This document shows, in pieces, positions 42,429-50,859 of a stretch of DNA of 64,000 bases. Made by a program: the position numbers and the translations under genes. Numbering within the stretch: the stretch's first letter is position 1; each line of letters begins with the position of its first letter. The notes beneath the pieces were generated by a model. That model was not told where the DNA came from and made no database searches. It saw only the letters and a list, made by a program, of their open reading frames with translations. Origin of the DNA: Leptospira jelokensis. GTDB taxonomy: Bacteria > Spirochaetota > Leptospiria > Leptospirales > Leptospiraceae. Location of the stretch: assembly GCF_004769635.1 (NCBI RefSeq), contig NZ_RQGH01000011.1, positions 5,001-69,000 on the forward strand. The letters run 5' to 3'.

Positions 42429-44330
42429 ATGAACCAAAACTACCAAATCCTCTACCAAGCATTGGAATCCGTTGCAGTGAACTTCCCAAACAAAGTATCG
42501 TTTCGCAAACGGAAGTCCACAACCGAATTTCCTGGAATCAGTTTTGGAGAATTGAAGCAGTTTGTCGACCACTTGACAGTTGGATTCATCGATCTAGGTG
42601 TTGGAGTTGGAGATCGAATCGGTTTTTTTTGTGATGCGTCTGTCAACTGGTTGCGTACAGACATTTCCATTTTGACTGCTGGGGCAGTTGTGGTCCCTCG
42701 GGGAACTGATATTGTCCGAGAAGAAATTTTATACATCCTGAATCATTCTGAAGCAAAGTTTCTTGTAGTACAAAAACCCAAAGACAAAAAAAGAGTCGAA
42801 GACTTGTTAGGTGAGCTTCCTCATTTGAAACAGATTTTTGTTTTGGAAAATGAACAAGGAGAGCTTATCAGCGGCAATGATTCAATTTTATCACTTGTCG
42901 AAAAAGGTAAACTGATCTGGCAATCGAATGGAAAACAGATTTTAGAAAACAGAATCAAACAAATTGATCCAGATGCACTTGCAACTCTCATTTATACATC
43001 GGGTACAACTGGGAATCCCAAGGGAGTGATGTTAACACAAAAAGGTTGGATCACTGCCATTCAAAATACCATCGCACGATTGGACATGAATTCAAATGAC
43101 AATGCTGTGAGTTTATTGCCACCATGGCATGCGTTTGAAAGGGCCATTGAATATGCAGGGATATTTTTAGGATTGGATTTTTTAATTTCGAATATGACGA
43201 GCCTAAAAGATGACCTTCGTGATTTTCGTCCTACTATCTTTCCATCGGTTCCGAGGATTTGGGAATCAGTTTACAATGGGATTATGGCAAAGGTTGCCAA
43301 AGAAGGTGGATTCAAAGAGAAATTATTCCATTTTTTCTTAAAAGTGGGAGCAACATGGGCAAGATACTATGCTATGTTTATGGGATTTGAATTTGAAATC
43401 CAAAAACCAAATTTTTTGATTTCTCTATGTAAACGTAGTTATGCATTATTGATTTTAGTTTTACTTTCCCCACTCAAACTTCTGAGTGTTAAAATTTTTT
43501 CTACCATTCACAAAGCACTGGGTGGAAGGATTCGGATTTGTATTTCTGCCGGTTCCGCCTTACCAAGCGTAGTTGATGGATTTTTATCAGCAATCGGTTT
43601 GAAAGTTTTGGAAGGTTATGGCATGACAGAAACTTCTGCCGTAGTTTCCATTCGGTCCAACTCCAAACCAACAAAAGGAACCGTTGGCATTCCCATTGAT
43701 GGTTATCAGATACGATTGAAAGATGACATGGGAAAAATCCTTACAAAAACAGGTGATAAAGGAACACTCTGGATCAAATCCAAACAAATTCTGAAAGGTT
43801 ATTACAAAAGACCCGAACTCAACCAAGTTGTTTTTGATGCAGATGGATTTTTTGATACGGGGGATCTAATGATGATTTCTCATAGGAACGAACTCGTTTT
43901 TGCTGGCAGATCCAAAGATACAATTGCGTTGATTGGTGGAGAAAATGTTGAACCAATCCCAATCGAAGACAAACTTTTAACATCACCTTACATTGACCAG
44001 GTAATGGTCGTTGGTCATGATAAAAAAACATTAGCAGCCCTCATTGTGCCCAATTTTGAAGCTGTAGAAGCTAAAATTACAGGGATTTCTAAGGACAAAT
44101 CTCAGGAATGGAATGCAAATCCTATGGTAAGAGATTTGTTTCGAAAAGAAATCTCAAAAATCATTTCACGCGAAAATGGATTTAAATCCTTTGAAATGAT
44201 CCCAGCTAACAATTTCTATGTGGTTCCAAGACCATTTGATCCAGATGTAGAAATGACAAGAACTCTTAAAATGAAACGAAACATCATTTCAGATGTTTTC
44301 GCAAAACAAATTGAAGGAATTTACCAATGA
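42429..44330 (+). CDS. AMP-dependent long-chain acyl-CoA synthetase
   Basis: 633 residues. ANL superfamily motifs: the P-loop LIYTSGTTGNPKG near 185-198, the ATP-binding GYGMTETSAVV near 396, DTGD/LMMI and the KGYYKRPE region near 455. Domain size and the DFRPTIFPSVPRIWESV stretch fit the FadD-type long-chain fatty-acyl-CoA synthetases. It activates fatty acids to acyl-CoA with ATP, for beta-oxidation or lipid assembly. Its stop overlaps the next start (ATGA), so the dehydrogenase gene is translationally coupled. Confidence 0.93.
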   Translation: MNQNYQILYQALESVAVNFPNKVSFRKRKSTTEFPGISFGELKQFVDHLTVGFIDLGVGVGDRIGFFCDASVNWLRTDISILTAGAVVVPRGTDIVREEILYILNHSEAKFLVVQKPKDKKRVEDLLGELPHLKQIFVLENEQGELISGNDSILSLVEKGKLIWQSNGKQILENRIKQIDPDALATLIYTSGTTGNPKGVMLTQKGWITAIQNTIARLDMNSNDNAVSLLPPWHAFERAIEYAGIFLGLDFLISNMTSLKDDLRDFRPTIFPSVPRIWESVYNGIMAKVAKEGGFKEKLFHFFLKVGATWARYYAMFMGFEFEIQKPNFLISLCKRSYALLILVLLSPLKLLSVKIFSTIHKALGGRIRICISAGSALPSVVDGFLSAIGLKVLEGYGMTETSAVVSIRSNSKPTKGTVGIPIDGYQIRLKDDMGKILTKTGDKGTLWIKSKQILKGYYKRPELNQVVFDADGFFDTGDLMMISHRNELVFAGRSKDTIALIGGENVEPIPIEDKLLTSPYIDQVMVVGHDKKTLAALIVPNFEAVEAKITGISKDKSQEWNANPMVRDLFRKEISKIISRENGFKSFEMIPANNFYVVPRPFDPDVEMTRTLKMKRNIISDVFAKQIEGIYQ

Positions 44331-45901
44331 TCAATCCAAAACTAAATCCTTATCTAGGTGATGAGGAAAGGAGTTTTTATAACACAGTATACCAATTCTC
44401 AGAAGAAAAAGTATTCCCTACTTCAGAGGAGCGGGACGAAAAAGAAATTTGGTCTGACGATCTCTGGAAGGAGTTTTCGAAGGCAGGATTAACAGGGCTT
44501 ACCATTCCACAAGAATATGGTGGGGAAGGGGCAAGTTGTTTATTGTGTTCGATTGCAACAGATGCATTTGCATCAGGTTCCCTTGACGGTGGGATCGGTT
44601 TGTCATGGGTTGCACATCTGGTGATTGGAACCATGCCCATTGTTTTCCAAGGAACAGAAGCACAAAAAACAAAGTATCTCACGAAACTTGCGACAGGTGA
44701 ATGGATGGCAGGTTTTGCACTCACAGAACCTGCTTCTGGATCAGACGCTGCCTCACTCCTCACGAGAGCAGAAGAAGTAGAAGGTGGATGGAAATTAAAT
44801 GGATCCAAAACATTTATCACCAATGGACCTGTTGGACAAGTTTTTGTTGTGATGGCGAGAACTTCTGAAAAAGGAAGAGGGCCGATGGGAATCTCTGCCT
44901 TTATTGTGGAGAGCCATACTCCTGGTTTCAAGGTGAGTAAAGTTTTAAAAAAACTAGGACATCATACTTCAATGACTGCTGAATTGGTATTTGAAGATAT
45001 GATCATTCCAAAGGAAAATCTACTTGGACCACTAAACACTGGTTTTATGAGGATTGGGAAAGAAACTTTGGAATGGGAGCGAACTGTTTTCGTCGCAGGT
45101 CTTGCCGGTGCTATGGAGTTTTGTTTTCGGAAAGGCATACGATATGCAAATGAACGAATCCAATTTGGAAAATCCATTTCGAGTTTTTATGGGATGCAAG
45201 ATATTTTAGTTAGGAATTGGGTTTACATCCAAGCTGCAAGAAGGTTGATATATTGGGTTGCAGAAAGAAAAGATAGAGGCATTCCCTCTCCTTTAGAAAG
45301 TAGTTTGGGTAAGTTGATTTCATCAGAACTTGCAGAAGATGTGGCAAAAGACACCGTACAACTCTTTGGCGGGTATGGGTACATGAAAGAGTATGCGGTG
45401 GAACGCTTTTACAGAGATGTAAAACTTGGAACCATTGGAGGTGGTACAAGCGAAATCCAAAGGTCCATTATCTCTTCTTTGTATTCTGGAAAAGAAAAAT
45501 TCCAAAAGGAATTTGGAAAGATCGAGTCTCCCAAAAACCAAGCAGATCTGATCCAAAATTTACTATTCGAAATCATTTTGAAAATGGATGGAGAAACCAA
45601 CCGTAAAAAACAACAGTCAATCGAATTTGCCTTTGCTGATGTTTTATCTGTGTTTGTGATCCTGTATTTATCCGAAATTGATACTCACAAAACAATAGAA
45701 TCTTATCCAACGGAAGAAAAAATGATAGATCGGAAGTTACTTTCGTATTATCTTGTGGGGAAGTATTTGATGTCTATGAGCCGGCTAAATCCTTATGTTC
45801 CAAAAGAGCTCACTGAGCTTTGGTCCCTTTATCGAGAATTAGGGGCAAACATTGAGGAGACAGTCCATAGCCGTTTTGCGACCTTACAGGAGCTAACATA
45901 A
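44327..45901 (+). CDS. Acyl-CoA dehydrogenase
   Basis: 524 residues. FAD-linked fold: N-terminal helices with EYGGEGASCLLCSIA, the ADH middle domain GFALTEPASGSDAAS and GNGSKTFITNGPVGQVF-like segment, and the C-terminal four-helix part with GGYGYMKEYAVERFYRDVKLGTIGGGTSEIQR. The Glu that is catalytic in short/medium-chain enzymes (usually YEGT) is Gly here. Glu251 in LEWERTVF lies at the catalytic position of the IVD/LCAD branch. A C-terminal extension of about 130 residues is unusual. Catalyses FAD-dependent alpha,beta-dehydrogenation of acyl-CoA. Overlaps the synthetase gene. Confidence 0.92.
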   Translation: MINPKLNPYLGDEERSFYNTVYQFSEEKVFPTSEERDEKEIWSDDLWKEFSKAGLTGLTIPQEYGGEGASCLLCSIATDAFASGSLDGGIGLSWVAHLVIGTMPIVFQGTEAQKTKYLTKLATGEWMAGFALTEPASGSDAASLLTRAEEVEGGWKLNGSKTFITNGPVGQVFVVMARTSEKGRGPMGISAFIVESHTPGFKVSKVLKKLGHHTSMTAELVFEDMIIPKENLLGPLNTGFMRIGKETLEWERTVFVAGLAGAMEFCFRKGIRYANERIQFGKSISSFYGMQDILVRNWVYIQAARRLIYWVAERKDRGIPSPLESSLGKLISSELAEDVAKDTVQLFGGYGYMKEYAVERFYRDVKLGTIGGGTSEIQRSIISSLYSGKEKFQKEFGKIESPKNQADLIQNLLFEIILKMDGETNRKKQQSIEFAFADVLSVFVILYLSEIDTHKTIESYPTEEKMIDRKLLSYYLVGKYLMSMSRLNPYVPKELTELWSLYRELGANIEETVHSRFATLQELT

Positions 45902-45904
45902 ATT

Positions 45905-47146
45905 GTGAAAGCAGCAGCCCGAATTGCGATCTTTTATTTGTTTTTCGGGTTTCTCTGGATTTACTTTTCAGATTACGCCATTTCACTCCTTTTCCAATCC
46001 GCAGAAGACACAAGAGAAATTCAAAGTTTTAAAGGTTGGGGATTTGTTTCTGTCTCAGCCTTTATCATTTATGTTTTACTTGTACGAGAACTCAAAAATC
46101 AAAAAAAAGTACTATCGGAGAAGTTTGAATCAGACCAACTCTTCCAAGTGATTTTAGAAAGGATTGAAGACGCGGTCATTGTTTTCAATTTGGACACCTG
46201 GAAAATTGACTTCCTTAGTGAACAAGTATGCCGGTTGTTTGATATCAAAACAGAGGATATTATCTCAAACCCTCAGCTTTTAATTGACCAAGTCCATGAA
46301 GGTGATCGAGCCAGAATGTCTCATATTTGGATGAACCAATTAAAAGAAAATCACACTGGTTTACTTTACCGCATCCAAATGAAGGACGGAAAAATCAAAT
46401 GGGCATTGGAACATCGACTTTTCATCCCTTCCAAAGATGGAAGTCCGAATAAGGCTGTGGCTGTCATTTCAGATATGACAAGTTATATGGAAAACCAAAC
46501 CAAACTGGAGCAATCACTTAAGGAAAACGAAACTTTACTAACAGAAGTTCACCATCGTGTGAAAAATAATTTAGCTGTCATCATATCTTTTTTACAATTA
46601 CAAGTATACTCCTCTCCAAGAGAAACAGCCGACATATTGGAACAAAGTATTGTCCGAATCAAAGCCATTGCTCTTGTTCATGAAAAATTATACAGTGGCA
46701 AAAACCTATCAGGTTTAAGTTCAGTTGATTACATCACAAGCCTTGTGGAAAATATCAAACTGATGTACATGAGAGCTGATATTTCGATTGAATTGGATAT
46801 CCAAAAAATGGAGTTTAACATCATTGATGCGATTCCTATGGGTCTTATGATCACAGAGATGTTAACAAATAGTTTCCGTCATGCTTTCAAAGTATCTAAA
46901 CCAGAAGCTCAAATCAAAATTGAATTTGTTGTAAATGAAAATCATCAATTTGAACTAAAGTATCGAGACAATGGAGTTGGATTTCCAGAAGGTTTTGATT
47001 ACCATAAAGCAGAAACCATTGGATTATCAGTGATATTTTCTTTATCAAGTCAATTGAATGGGAAAGAAGTAAGTTGTATCTCTAAACCCAATGAAGGTGT
47101 TTTTTATCATTTTTCTTTTTCACCTAAAAATACAAATTCAAAGTGA
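45905..47146 (+). CDS. Membrane sensor histidine kinase, HisKA_2 type with PAS domain
   Basis: 413 residues from a GTG. One or two N-terminal membrane segments (about 5-27 and 43-60). A PAS domain of about 110 residues (VILERIEDAVIVFNLDTWKIDFLSEQVC) follows. The HisKA_2 region is EVHHRVKNNLAVIISFLQLQ, with His217 as likely phospho-acceptor. An ATPase domain has MLTNSFRHAF and DNGVGF. Such HisKA_2/HWE kinases signal to response regulators of general-stress or light pathways. The gene is three bases after the acyl-CoA dehydrogenase stop; no regulator gene is adjacent. A link to lipid metabolism is inferred from position. Confidence 0.88.
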   Translation: MKAAARIAIFYLFFGFLWIYFSDYAISLLFQSAEDTREIQSFKGWGFVSVSAFIIYVLLVRELKNQKKVLSEKFESDQLFQVILERIEDAVIVFNLDTWKIDFLSEQVCRLFDIKTEDIISNPQLLIDQVHEGDRARMSHIWMNQLKENHTGLLYRIQMKDGKIKWALEHRLFIPSKDGSPNKAVAVISDMTSYMENQTKLEQSLKENETLLTEVHHRVKNNLAVIISFLQLQVYSSPRETADILEQSIVRIKAIALVHEKLYSGKNLSGLSSVDYITSLVENIKLMYMRADISIELDIQKMEFNIIDAIPMGLMITEMLTNSFRHAFKVSKPEAQIKIEFVVNENHQFELKYRDNGVGFPEGFDYHKAETIGLSVIFSLSSQLNGKEVSCISKPNEGVFYHFSFSPKNTNSK

Positions 47147-47178
47147 TCAATTTGATTCATCGATAATTGCAGGTAAGT

Positions 47179-47601
47179 ATGTACACAAAAGGAAAAAGTT
47201 TTTCAGAAATTCAATTAGGAGAAAAAGCTTCGTTTACGAAAACAATTTCAGAAACAGATGTTTATCTTTTCGCTGGTATCAGTGGTGATTTCAATCCATT
47301 ACATGTAGATGAGGAATATGCAAAATCAACTGCTTTTGGAGCAAGAATCGCTCATGGAGGACTTGCTGCATCTTTACTTGCACCTGTACTCGGTATGAAA
47401 TTACCAGGCCTTGGAACTGTTGCGTTGGAAACCACAACCAAGTTTCGAAAACCTGTGTATTTTGGAGATACGATCACATGTCTCGTGGAAGTTGTGGAAA
47501 AAGTAGAACGATTAAAAGCTGTTAAAATGAAAATTGTTTGGACCAACCAAAAAGGGGAAGTGGTCACGAAAGGTGAAACTTTGGTCATTCCTCCCGGTTA
47601 A
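47179..47601 (+). CDS. MaoC-type (R)-enoyl-CoA hydratase-like protein
   Basis: 140 residues from the ATG at 47179, preceded by AGG five bases upstream. The hot-dog fold catalytic loop is FAGISGDFNPLHVDEEYA (Asp and His of the hydratase site), followed by GARIAHGGLAASLLAPVL. Length and motif match PhaJ/MaoC (R)-specific enoyl-CoA hydratases, which add water to trans-2-enoyl-CoA. It fits with the synthetase and dehydrogenase upstream and could connect beta-oxidation to other 3-hydroxyacyl-CoA uses. Its stop overlaps the convergent DUF1292 gene by 17 bases. Confidence 0.88.
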   Translation: MYTKGKSFSEIQLGEKASFTKTISETDVYLFAGISGDFNPLHVDEEYAKSTAFGARIAHGGLAASLLAPVLGMKLPGLGTVALETTTKFRKPVYFGDTITCLVEVVEKVERLKAVKMKIVWTNQKGEVVTKGETLVIPPG

Positions 47602-47950
47602 GGAACTGGCCAACCAAACCAATTTCATCTTCTACAAACTCACGAATTTCTTCTAACTCGTCGGCATCCAAAATCTCTTCTAAAATTTCTTCTCCTGCTT
47701 CATCTTGTCCTAGTCGCATCACAATGTAACCAGGAACATCTGAATCGGGATCATCCATCTCCACGTTAACAAATTGGTACTCTTGTTCTGTTGTTGGTAA
47801 AAAAACTAAATAATCATTTCCCATTAAAGAAAAAGAATAAAACACTTCCCATTGGTAACTATTTCCTTTTTCATCCACCAAATCGATTTCTTCCGTTGTC
47901 CGATTCGGTAAAAAGTCATCTGCTTGGAATCCAAAATCTTTGATATCCAT
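47585..47950 (-). CDS. DUF1292 family protein
   Basis: 121 residues, strongly acidic. Core pattern EEIDLVDEKGNSYQWEVFYSFSLMGNDYLVFLP then IVMRLGQDEAGEEILEEILDADELEEIREFVEDE fits DUF1292 (usually about 90-110 residues), a family of small cytoplasmic proteins of unknown function often seen with YrrK/Holliday-junction genes in Firmicutes. It is coupled to the HNH gene by TAATG overlap and converges on the MaoC gene. Confidence 0.78.
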   Translation of the reverse strand: MDIKDFGFQADDFLPNRTTEEIDLVDEKGNSYQWEVFYSFSLMGNDYLVFLPTTEQEYQFVNVEMDDPDSDVPGYIVMRLGQDEAGEEILEEILDADELEEIREFVEDEIGLVGQFLNREE

Positions 47951-48243
47951 TATTGGAAAAATTCCCTTTCAAAAGGTAAACTGTGCTTTTTTTTGAAATT
48001 ACATTCTTTACAGGCAGGAACCAAATTTGCTTTCACTGATTTTCCGCCTCGTATAAGTGGAATTAGATGGTCCATCGTCAATTCCTCAACCTTAAATTTT
48101 TTCCCACAGTAATGGCAGATTCCAGAGGCACGTTTATTTTTCCACCAAGCAGTGTTTTTTAGATCCTTTGCTTTTTTTCGTTCTCGTTTGATTTCTTCGT
48201 CGCTGATGTCGGAAAAAAATGGTTCGAGTGGCGGTTCCGTCAT
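47950..48243 (-). CDS. Small HNH endonuclease-type protein
   Basis: 97 residues. The HNH core is CHYCGKKFKVEELTMDHLIPLIRGGKSVKANLVPACKECN: two CxxC zinc pairs and the catalytic DH of the beta-beta-alpha metal finger. The N-terminal helix is basic and could bind DNA. Alone it resembles free-standing HNH nucleases, many of unknown target. Coupled to DUF1292 by TAATG overlap. A role in DNA repair or mobile DNA is speculative. Confidence 0.85.
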   Translation of the reverse strand: MTEPPLEPFFSDISDEEIKRERKKAKDLKNTAWWKNKRASGICHYCGKKFKVEELTMDHLIPLIRGGKSVKANLVPACKECNFKKKHSLPFEREFFQ

Positions 48244-48292
48244 ACATTAAAAAAATCTGTTTTTTTCTCTTCGTCAAGAAAAAGATGGAGGA

Positions 48293-49405
48293 ATGGGACG
48301 ACTCATTTACCTGGACAATTTACGTTCATTTGCGTTACTGCTTGGCATTGTTTTCCATTCTGCCATCGTGTATGCGGCAGAGATCCAGTATGCAATCCAA
48401 ACAAAAGAAAGGAGTGAGATGCTTTCGTATTTTTGTTATTGGATCCATAGTTTTCGGATGCCAATGTTTTATATGATCTCAGGTTTTTTTTCTGCCATGG
48501 TTGTGGAAAAAAAAGGCACCGGCTTTTATTTGGAAGGTAGGTTACGAAGGGTTCTCATCCCAACCATTTTTGGACTTTTGTTTTTGGCTCCGATCCAATA
48601 CTTTTTGATGGAAAAAACAAAAATCCCGAATATTAGCCTTATGGATTTTTTGACTCATTTTTTTACGAAAGAAAAATTCCAACATTCTCATATTTGGTTT
48701 TTAGTAGATCTATTTTGTTTTAGTATTTTGTATCTATTACTCCACAAATGGATTGATAAAATCATCCATTGGAAAGTTTGGAAGGATTTCCGGTTCCGAT
48801 TTTTGATCCTTTTTTTGTTTTGTTTCTTATTTGTATTAGGTTCTCATACCCAATTCGGAAAAGGGGAATCTTATTTTGGAATATTTAAACTTACATTTCT
48901 GTATCAATTTTCTTTTTTTACTGCAGGAGTAATTTCATATTTTTGGAAAGAGATTTTTTTCCAAAGGTTTTCTTCACCTTACAAAGTGACTGCGATTTTT
49001 CTTTGGGCATTGGTGTTTTCTCTACTTTTGATGGATTTTGAAATAAACGATCCACTTTGGATTTATTTTTCCTACGCGAATCCGTGGTATCGAACCTTTC
49101 ATATCTTTTTATGGGTCACTTCCCCTTATCTGTGGACTTTGTTTTTTGTGAATGCATTTATTCGATTTGGAAATGAAGAAGGGAAAGTAGGAAGTTATAT
49201 CATCGAAGCGAGTTTGCCGATTTATCTCGTCCACCATCCCATCTCATTGGCGTATGCTTTTTTTGTGAAAGACCTTCCTTTCCCTTTATGGGAAAAATTT
49301 TTGTTTCACAATTTGGTAGTGTTGTGCCTTAGTTTTTTCCTCTATCATTATTTCATCCAAAAGTTCAAACCATTACGATTTTTGTTTGGATTGAAGCTAC
49401 ATTAG
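48293..49405 (+). CDS. Acyltransferase 3 family membrane protein
   Basis: 370 residues, ten hydrophobic segments. The opening LIYLDNLRSFALLLGIVFHSAIVY contains the conserved His of the acyltransferase-3 family, and RMPMFYMISGFFSAMV and GRLRRVLIPTIFG are typical (OafA/MdoC-like). The C-terminal SLPIYLVHHPISLAYAFFV carries another conserved His pair. Such proteins add acyl groups to envelope glycans or glucans. The stop overlaps that of the convergent flavin-oxidase gene. Confidence 0.87.
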   Translation: MGRLIYLDNLRSFALLLGIVFHSAIVYAAEIQYAIQTKERSEMLSYFCYWIHSFRMPMFYMISGFFSAMVVEKKGTGFYLEGRLRRVLIPTIFGLLFLAPIQYFLMEKTKIPNISLMDFLTHFFTKEKFQHSHIWFLVDLFCFSILYLLLHKWIDKIIHWKVWKDFRFRFLILFLFCFLFVLGSHTQFGKGESYFGIFKLTFLYQFSFFTAGVISYFWKEIFFQRFSSPYKVTAIFLWALVFSLLLMDFEINDPLWIYFSYANPWYRTFHIFLWVTSPYLWTLFFVNAFIRFGNEEGKVGSYIIEASLPIYLVHHPISLAYAFFVKDLPFPLWEKFLFHNLVVLCLSFFLYHYFIQKFKPLRFLFGLKLH

Positions 49406-50778
49406 GTTTTGCTAATGGCTTGGATGGCAGAAGCAACTGCAGAGTCCATACTGCCTGTATGTAAGGCTAAATGTTCTCCCGCAAAAAACACTCTTTCAAA
49501 GGGATCATTCCAAACATCTTTGATCCCATAACTTCCTGGTGGGAATAGGGAAACAAAACCTGGTCTGCCTGTTGATTTTTGAAAGCTATGAAAATGGAAT
49601 GGATTTTCAGAGATTAACTCAAAATTTCCCACCTCTTCTAAAGCCGACACCATAAGATTTTTTTTCTGACGATCGGTCCCTTTTTCAAAGAGTGAAGCTT
49701 TGTCCCCTGTGGAGATGGAGGTAAGGGCCGTTATGTTGGATCCCATTGCGAAGTCCGATACATACAATGTTTCTGCAGCCGTTGTGGTGTTTTGGAAAAA
49801 ATTGGAAAGGTTGGCATTTGATTTCACAAAACATAAATTTTTAGAAATTTTTCCAGTTTGCATGCGAAGTGCCGAATAAATCAAATCTTTCGGTAAGGTT
49901 GGTGTCCATTTGATATCAAGTAATGCAGAAGTTGGAAGCGTACAAACTACCAAGTTGCCTTTGACTGTACGCCCTGATTGTAGCTCCACAGTCACTTGAT
50001 TTTTTTGTTGTGAAACTTTGATTGCCGTTTCTCCAGTAAGTAACTCTTGTCCTTTCAATTGTGAGACTAGGGATTGGATGATTTGAAATGCCCCGCCCTT
50101 AACTTGGTATTTGGGTTTTAAGGCAGATTGCAGGGCAGATAAGTCGTCGAGAACCGACTCACTTGAGATTTGGTTTAAGTCGCCACCTAAAATGATCCGG
50201 TACAAATCATTCATGGATTGGATTTCCTCTTCTGATAAACCTTGGTAACGAGCGTAAGAAGAAAAATTGATTTTATCTAAACCTTGTTTTTGGTTCGCAC
50301 CAAGTGATTTGTGTAAGTCGATCACTTTGTCGAGTGTGTCTATGGAGGTGCTTGAGATTTTATGGTATTCTTGGTTTGCCTTCGTGAGAGAAAATCGATC
50401 TGCGATATTGGAATTTACTAGTTCTAAACCAAGTTGTTTCACCAAACTTTTGATATCCGTTTGGTTTTCGCTAATCCATTCCCCACCTAAGTCTTGTACA
50501 ATTCCCAATTCGGGGTTTTGGTATGTGGCAATCCTACCACCGAAATTTTCTCCTCGTTCAACAAGAGTTACATCATAACCCGTTTGTTTGAGTAAATAGG
50601 CTGAATAAAGGCCAGCAAGTCCTCCTCCGAGGATGATGGCTCGTTTGCCTCCAGTTGGCCTTGGTTTTGTCTCGGCGGTCACAACTCCTGTGGATTGTCC
50701 GAAGTATTTTTTGGGGAAGAGCAGGCTCGCTCCTGCAGCAGTGAGAGTCAAATTTTTGAGGAAGGTTTTTCGATTCAT
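49402..50778 (-). CDS. FAD-dependent amine oxidase-type protein (exported)
   Basis: 458 residues from the ATG at 50778, with GGGGAAAG upstream. Longer forms add a stretch unlike a normal start. The N-terminal MNRKTFLKNLTLTAAGASLLF resembles a Tat signal with RK in place of RR. FAD-binding GGGLAGLYSAYLLKQTGYDVTLVERGENFGGRI at about 47-80 and the terminal FFAGEHLALHTGSMDSAVASAIQAI are hallmarks of the flavin monoamine oxidase/phytoene-desaturase superfamily. Substrate unknown. Divergent from the sensor at 50860. Confidence 0.85.
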   Translation of the reverse strand: MNRKTFLKNLTLTAAGASLLFPKKYFGQSTGVVTAETKPRPTGGKRAIILGGGLAGLYSAYLLKQTGYDVTLVERGENFGGRIATYQNPELGIVQDLGGEWISENQTDIKSLVKQLGLELVNSNIADRFSLTKANQEYHKISSTSIDTLDKVIDLHKSLGANQKQGLDKINFSSYARYQGLSEEEIQSMNDLYRIILGGDLNQISSESVLDDLSALQSALKPKYQVKGGAFQIIQSLVSQLKGQELLTGETAIKVSQQKNQVTVELQSGRTVKGNLVVCTLPTSALLDIKWTPTLPKDLIYSALRMQTGKISKNLCFVKSNANLSNFFQNTTTAAETLYVSDFAMGSNITALTSISTGDKASLFEKGTDRQKKNLMVSALEEVGNFELISENPFHFHSFQKSTGRPGFVSLFPPGSYGIKDVWNDPFERVFFAGEHLALHTGSMDSAVASAIQAISKT

Positions 50779-50859
50779 AGAACTTTCCCCTATTTTAGCA
50801 CTCAAAACAAAAAAGGCTAGAAAAATTACAAAAATAGAATCTATTGACTTTGGCTTTTT

